Part shown: positions 62,039 to 64,000 of the stretch, piece after piece
Position numbering within the stretch: position 1 is the first letter of the stretch
Layout of the letters: each line of letters begins with the position of its first letter
Assembly (NCBI RefSeq): GCF_003675385.1
Contig: NZ_RCWZ01000001.1
Span: forward strand, 1,054,001-1,118,000
Origin: Mucilaginibacter kameinonensis
GTDB lineage: Bacteria; Bacteroidota; Bacteroidia; Sphingobacteriales; Sphingobacteriaceae
DNA: 64,000 bases
Direction of reading: 5' to 3'
Notes under the pieces: model-generated
What the model saw: the letters and a program-made list of their open reading frames with translations, nothing else
Databases searched by the model: none
What the model was told of the DNA's origin: nothing
Made by a program: the position numbers and the translations under genes

Positions 62039-64000
62039 ATGAGTACAAAACCTCTTGTTGACCTGGGCGAGCAAAGTGAAGTTGAAGTTTATGGGGCCCG
62101 GGTGCATAACCTGAAAAATATAGATGTTTCGTTTCCGCGTAATCAACTAGTGGTAATTACCGGGCTTAGCGGCAGCGGTAAATCATCACTGGCGTTTGAT
62201 ACTATTTACGCCGAAGGCCAGCGTCGTTATATGGAAACATTTTCAGCCTATTCGCGCCAGTTTATGGGTGGCATGGAAAGGCCGGATGTGGATAAGGTAT
62301 CGGGCCTGAGCCCTGTTATTGCCATTGAGCAAAAAACCACCAGCAAAAACCCGCGTTCAACTGTAGGTACCATTACCGAGATCTACGATTTTATGCGTTT
62401 GCTGTTTGCCCGTGCGGGTGATGCTTACTCTTACACCACCGGTGAAAAGATGGAGCGCATGAGCGAAGACCAAATCCTGAAAACCATCGCCGAAAAATTT
62501 GATGGAGAGCCGGTTAATATCCTGGCCCCGGTGGTAAAGGCACGTAAAGGCCACTACCGTGAGTTGTTCGAGTCTATCCGCAAGCAAGGTTTTTTAAAAG
62601 TTTGGGTTGATGGCGCCATTGCCGATGTTGAACCCAAAATGCAGGTTGACCGTTACAAGATCCACGATATTGATATTGTGGTTGACCGCCTGGTGGTTAG
62701 CGAAAAGGACAGCAAGCGTTTATATACCTCCGTTCAGCAGGCTTTAAAAATTGCTAAAGGCATCATCCGTATTGCCGATAAAGACAATAACGTATCCTAT
62801 TATAGTAAATACCTGATGGATCCGGTTTCGGGTATCTCGTATGATGAACCTCAACCAAATACTTTCTCGTTTAACTCACCTTATGGTGCCTGCGAAAAAT
62901 GTAACGGACTGGGTTATATTTTTGAAGTTGATGAAGCTTCGGTAATTCCTAACCCGAAACTCAGCATCATGAATGGCGGTTTAGCCCCTATTGGCGAGTA
63001 CCGCGAAACATGGATTTTCCAGGTGCTGAAATCGCTGGCAAAAAAATATGAGTTTTCGTTATCAACCCCTATCGAAAAACTTAACCGCGATCAGCTGGAT
63101 ATGATCCTGAACGGTGCACCGGAAACATTGAGTGTTGCCGTTGAATATAACAAGTGGAACGTTCAAAGCTACCAGATCACGTTTGAAGGGATCATCCGCA
63201 TGCTGGAAGAACAGCAGGAACGTCGCAACGACGAAGGCATGGACGACATGGAGAACTACCGTGTGCTCCGCACCTGCCCGGTTTGCGAAGGGGCAAGGCT
63301 TAAAAAGGAGTCACTACATTTTAAGGTAGATGGCAAAAATATATTTGAACTGGCCTGCATGGATATCAACCACCTGCAGGAATGGTTTGATGGCCTGGAA
63401 GACCGCCTCAACGAACGTCAGAATGTTATTGCTAAAGAGATCCTGAAAGAGATCCGAGCACGTATTGTGTTTTTACTGGATGTTGGTCTGAGTTATTTAA
63501 CGCTTGACCGTACGGCTAAAACCCTTTCGGGTGGTGAAGCGCAACGTATCAGGCTGGCTACACAAATTGGTTCGCAACTGATGAACGTGATGTACATTTT
63601 GGATGAGCCAAGTATTGGTTTGCACCAGCGCGACAATGAGCGATTGATCAACGCGCTTAAAAATCTGCGCGATTTGGGTAACACCGTACTGGTTGTTGAA
63701 CACGATAAAGACATGATACTGGAAGCCGACCATGTAATCGATATGGGCCCGGCAGCGGGTGTGCATGGCGGCCAGGTTGTTGCCGAAGGTACTCCGGCCC
63801 AGTTAATGGAAAAACACACGCTTACCACATCATATATTAATGGCGAGCGTGAAATCGCTATACCTAAAAAACGCCGCGAAGGCAATGGTAAAACCCTGAG
63901 CCTGAAAAAAGCTACGGGCCATAATTTGAAAAAAGTATCTGTTGATTTTCCTTTGGGTAAACTCATCGGCATAACAGGCGTATCCGGCAGTGGTAAATCA
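62039..64000 (+). CDS. uvrA: UvrA excinuclease ABC subunit A (5' part, runs off the window)
   Basis: The frame is open from ATG 62039 to the window edge (654 codons, no stop). It has Walker A in ITGLSGSGKSSLAFDTIYAEG, the UvrB-contact region, CEKCNGLGYIF (half of the first zinc module) and RTCPVCEGARL (second module). The first ABC signature is LSGGEAQRIRLATQIG with ILDEPSIGLHQ, and the second Walker A starts at the edge (ITGVSGSGKS). Positions that hold the other zinc-module Cys pair in E. coli (CPxC before the FSFN segment) read DPVSG here. It scans DNA for bulky damage in nucleotide excision repair. Confidence 0.96.
   Translation, partial: MSTKPLVDLGEQSEVEVYGARVHNLKNIDVSFPRNQLVVITGLSGSGKSSLAFDTIYAEGQRRYMETFSAYSRQFMGGMERPDVDKVSGLSPVIAIEQKTTSKNPRSTVGTITEIYDFMRLLFARAGDAYSYTTGEKMERMSEDQILKTIAEKFDGEPVNILAPVVKARKGHYRELFESIRKQGFLKVWVDGAIADVEPKMQVDRYKIHDIDIVVDRLVVSEKDSKRLYTSVQQALKIAKGIIRIADKDNNVSYYSKYLMDPVSGISYDEPQPNTFSFNSPYGACEKCNGLGYIFEVDEASVIPNPKLSIMNGGLAPIGEYRETWIFQVLKSLAKKYEFSLSTPIEKLNRDQLDMILNGAPETLSVAVEYNKWNVQSYQITFEGIIRMLEEQQERRNDEGMDDMENYRVLRTCPVCEGARLKKESLHFKVDGKNIFELACMDINHLQEWFDGLEDRLNERQNVIAKEILKEIRARIVFLLDVGLSYLTLDRTAKTLSGGEAQRIRLATQIGSQLMNVMYILDEPSIGLHQRDNERLINALKNLRDLGNTVLVVEHDKDMILEADHVIDMGPAAGVHGGQVVAEGTPAQLMEKHTLTTSYINGEREIAIPKKRREGNGKTLSLKKATGHNLKKVSVDFPLGKLIGITGVSGSGKS

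Overview
The window looks like chromosomal DNA from a Bacteroidota member of the Sphingobacteriaceae, close to Mucilaginibacter or Pedobacter. I infer this from several features. Many genes are preceded by the Bacteroidota -7 box TAnnTTTG. There are MG2/plug-type surface proteins, LytS/LytTR signalling, Reg_prop-Y_Y_Y sensor kinases and an ECF sigma factor with a carboxypeptidase-regulatory-domain partner. IF2 has a Gly/Asn/His-rich insertion, and a type III polyketide synthase cluster is present. I see no rRNA, tRNA, CRISPR array, phage or intact insertion sequence. Short palindromic repeats are abundant between genes.

Layout. 0-6 kb: the end of an RND/MMPL-type exporter and two tandem MG2/plug surface proteins. 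6-12.4 kb: a DUF1801-like protein, a large Reg_prop sensor kinase and a LytS-LytTR pair. 12.5-20.1 kb: a CocE-type hydrolase, an M14 carboxypeptidase, a rhomboid, an L-Ala-D/L-Glu epimerase, an L,D-transpeptidase-like protein and a lipoprotein, so partly peptide and cell-wall turnover. 20.2-25.1 kb: the rimP-nusA-infB operon, with a leader hairpin. 25.9-29.6 kb: an M28 peptidase, then an ECF sigma factor overlapped by a membrane regulator with a CarboxypepD_reg domain and a TonB-like end. 30.4-37.8 kb: eight same-strand genes (YceI, type III PKS, FAD oxidoreductase, methyltransferase, histidine kinase, DUF47, Pit, DUF4197) with a divergent UbiA prenyltransferase. 38-44.9 kb: small unknown proteins, a VOC protein, an AraC regulator, a serine hydrolase with a partial GH3 region and an amidohydrolase. 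45-51.2 kb: mutL, two rhomboids, an EEP-family enzyme and cysS. 51.2-64 kb: secreted unknowns, a MoxR ATPase, a parvulin chaperone, rdgB, small proteins, a lactonase-fold protein, a pseudouridine synthase with a repetitive RG-rich tail, a lytic transglycosylase and the first 654 codons of uvrA.

The most interesting unit is the type III PKS operon. A PKS with an intact Cys-His-Asn triad is packed with a flavin oxidoreductase and a methyltransferase. It is flanked by a UbiA prenyltransferase and a YceI-type isprenoid-binding lipocalin. This suggests a secreted or periplasm-handled phenolic or quinone lipid. The same gene run continues into a PhoR-like kinase and a DUF47-Pit phosphate module. 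A TTAACA-N5-TTAACA direct repeat, resembling a Pho box, sits upstream of that module. A phosphate-linked lipid pathway is therefore a testable but unproven idea.

The intergenic DNA holds at least four repeat families: a cattgcgag-type long hairpin in three copies, paired small hairpins with compensatory changes, AAGG-type 7-base periodic arrays beside stop codons, and G/C-rich nested palindromes. One of the G/C-rich palindromes appears to supply the last codons of a gene.
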